This document shows, piece by piece, positions 6,040-7,053 of a stretch of 7,053 nucleotides of DNA. The translations under genes and the position numbers were made by a program. Under the pieces are notes generated by a model. It searched no databases. It was given only the letters and a program-made list of their open reading frames with translations, and was not told the origin of the DNA. The stretch is from assembly GCA_900543365.1 (NCBI GenBank), contig UQRG01000078.1, positions 1 through 7,053 of the forward strand, given 5' to 3'. Source of the DNA: an uncultured Eubacterium sp. Its GTDB lineage: Bacteria > Bacillota > Clostridia > Lachnospirales > CAG-274. Each line of letters starts with the position of its first letter. The first letter of the stretch is position 1.

Positions 6040-7053
6040 TTATTTTAAAATTTTTTTAAGCTTGTTTAGTAACAAGTTATTGCTTTTAGAATCTAGTATA
6101 CAAAATCTAATAAAGTGTTTGTCCAAATAAGGAAAATCTGCACAATCTCGTATCAATATCTTGTTATTAATAAGCTTGTTAAAAATTTCTGTAGATGTTA
6201 CAGTATTTGTTTTAAGTCTAAGAAGAAAAAAGGTTGCTTGAGTATCATAAATATGAACATTATCAAGGTCAAATAATTCTTTAAATATTTTATTTCTTTC
6301 TATATTTATAAGATTTCTACTTTTGTTAATAAAGTCATTATCTCTAAACATAACAGTACCACTTAATTCTGCAAATATATTAACTGACCAGGGGTCTTTG
6401 TGAGTATTAATATATTCAATAATATCTTTGTTAGAGCAAGCACCGTATCCGAGTCTAAGTCCTGGACAAGCAAAAAATTTAGATGTACCTCTAACAATAA
6501 ATAAATTATCAAATTCTTCAATAAGAGGCATAGCTGAAACATTTTTATTTGGGTCAGAAAACTCAACATAGGTTTCGTCCATCATAACATTAATGTTGTG
6601 AGCTTTGCAATGAATAAGTATATCTTTTGTTTGTTCGCAAGTAACATAAGTACCAGTTGGATTGTTAGGGTTGCATATAACAAGCATATCAATATCATCA
6701 GTCAAAACATTTTTTAGTTTAGGTATATTAAGCATAAATTCTTCCTTTTCTTGCAAAGGAAAAAGTTCTGTTTCACCACCTATAAGTTGAATTTCTTTTA
6801 GATATTCAGAATAAGCTGGTGACACTATAACAGCCTTTCTTGGATGTATAGATTTAATACACATTGATATAAGTTCAGTTGAACCATTTCCAACCATAAT
6901 ATGCTGAGGACTAATATTGGTGTAATCACTAATAGCTTCTCTTAATGCCACATAAGATACATCAGGGTATGTTGTTGGAGCATCTGTATTATTAGCTATA
7001 GCTTTTTTTACAGAATCAGGTAAACCTAATGGATTAACATTACCTCCAAAGTT
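6040..7053 (-). CDS. PLP-dependent aminotransferase, HisC/CobD-like (5' end beyond the window)
   Basis: A fold-type I, class I/II aminotransferase. The reading frame stays open to the right edge, so 337 residues are visible and the N-terminus is missing. The visible start (NFGGNVNPLGLP) matches the arm that begins the catalytic domain of HisC and CobD proteins. Counting from the edge, motifs are VGNGSTE for phosphate binding, CNPNNPTG (127-134), DETYVEF (159-165) with the Asp that contacts the PLP ring nitrogen, Schiff-base Lys192 in TSKFF, Arg200 in GLRLGYG, and the carboxylate-binding Arg316 in HFIRFCI. ILIRDCADFP near the C-terminus resembles CobD (threonine-phosphate decarboxylase) more than HisC, but no cobalamin or histidine gene is nearby. 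A GTG at 6951 is an internal valine codon, not the start. The GltD-family gene follows after 17 bases, suggesting an operon. The enzyme class is secure; the substrate is not. The missing N-terminus may be only some tens of residues or an extra domain. Confidence 0.87.
   Translation of the reverse strand, partial: NFGGNVNPLGLPDSVKKAIANNTDAPTTYPDVSYVALREAISDYTNISPQHIMVGNGSTELISMCIKSIHPRKAVIVSPAYSEYLKEIQLIGGETELFPLQEKEEFMLNIPKLKNVLTDDIDMLVICNPNNPTGTYVTCEQTKDILIHCKAHNINVMMDETYVEFSDPNKNVSAMPLIEEFDNLFIVRGTSKFFACPGLRLGYGACSNKDIIEYINTHKDPWSVNIFAELSGTVMFRDNDFINKSRNLINIERNKIFKELFDLDNVHIYDTQATFFLLRLKTNTVTSTEIFNKLINNKILIRDCADFPYLDKHFIRFCILDSKSNNLLLNKLKKILK

Noticed and set aside
6659..6669. Eleven-base match to the 5' arm and loop start of the exporter leader hairpin (GGATTGTTAGG)
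   Set aside because: Here it is simply the antisense of codons for the conserved CNPNNPTG motif of the aminotransferase and lacks the second arm; chance identity.
6949..6951. GTG as start codon of the aminotransferase
   Set aside because: The frame stays open to the window edge and the 34 residues upstream (including GNVNPLGLP and TTYPD) match the conserved N-terminal arm of HisC/CobD proteins, so this is an internal valine.
4718..6951. Reading the GltD homologue plus aminotransferase as an electron-bifurcating Nfn operon
   Set aside because: The gene upstream is clearly a PLP aminotransferase with a Schiff-base lysine, not the ferredoxin-reductase-like NfnA subunit.

Overview
This AT-rich window looks chromosomal and comes from a low-GC Firmicute, most likely an anaerobic clostridium (a Lachnospiraceae-like relative is my guess). 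The evidence is strong AGGAGG-type ribosome binding sites, preference for AGA arginine codons and A/T third positions, sigma-A-like promoters, and protein family types common in clostridia. I see no rRNA, tRNA, insertion sequence, phage gene or CRISPR array.

Layout. (1) Bases 22-3670, minus strand: a two-gene operon for a heterodimeric ABC exporter. The 582-residue subunit comes first and the 632-residue subunit follows after one base. Their ATP sites are complementary: the first has a degenerate Walker B and H-loop but a good signature, the second has catalytic residues but a deviant signature. Together they would make one working and one degenerate site, as in the LmrCD, BmrCD and TM287/288 type of exporter. 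(2) Bases 3671-3852: a 182-base divergent intergenic region with a promoter on each strand. The short exporter leader contains a perfect 8-bp hairpin followed by seven T, plus a competing pairing with the Shine-Dalgarno. (3) Bases 3853-4668, plus strand: a lone iolB gene (5-deoxy-glucuronate isomerase of myo-inositol catabolism). (4) Bases 4679-4708: a perfect 13-bp hairpin between converging genes, probably a shared terminator. (5) Bases 4718-7053, minus strand: a GltD-family iron-sulfur/FAD/NADPH oxidoreductase, preceded at 17 bases by a PLP-dependent aminotransferase of the HisC/CobD fold. The aminotransferase runs off the right edge, so its N-terminus and the operon promoter are not visible.

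How they fit together. There are three transcription units without an obvious common pathway. The exporter pair works as one complex in the membrane. The aminotransferase and the GltD-like protein are probably co-transcribed and both suggest nitrogen or amino-acid metabolism, but their substrates cannot be read from sequence. iolB stands without other iol genes here. I do not see a convincing undescribed system. The most interesting items are the exporter leader, the orphan status of iolB and the GltD homologue, and the open N-terminus of the aminotransferase.
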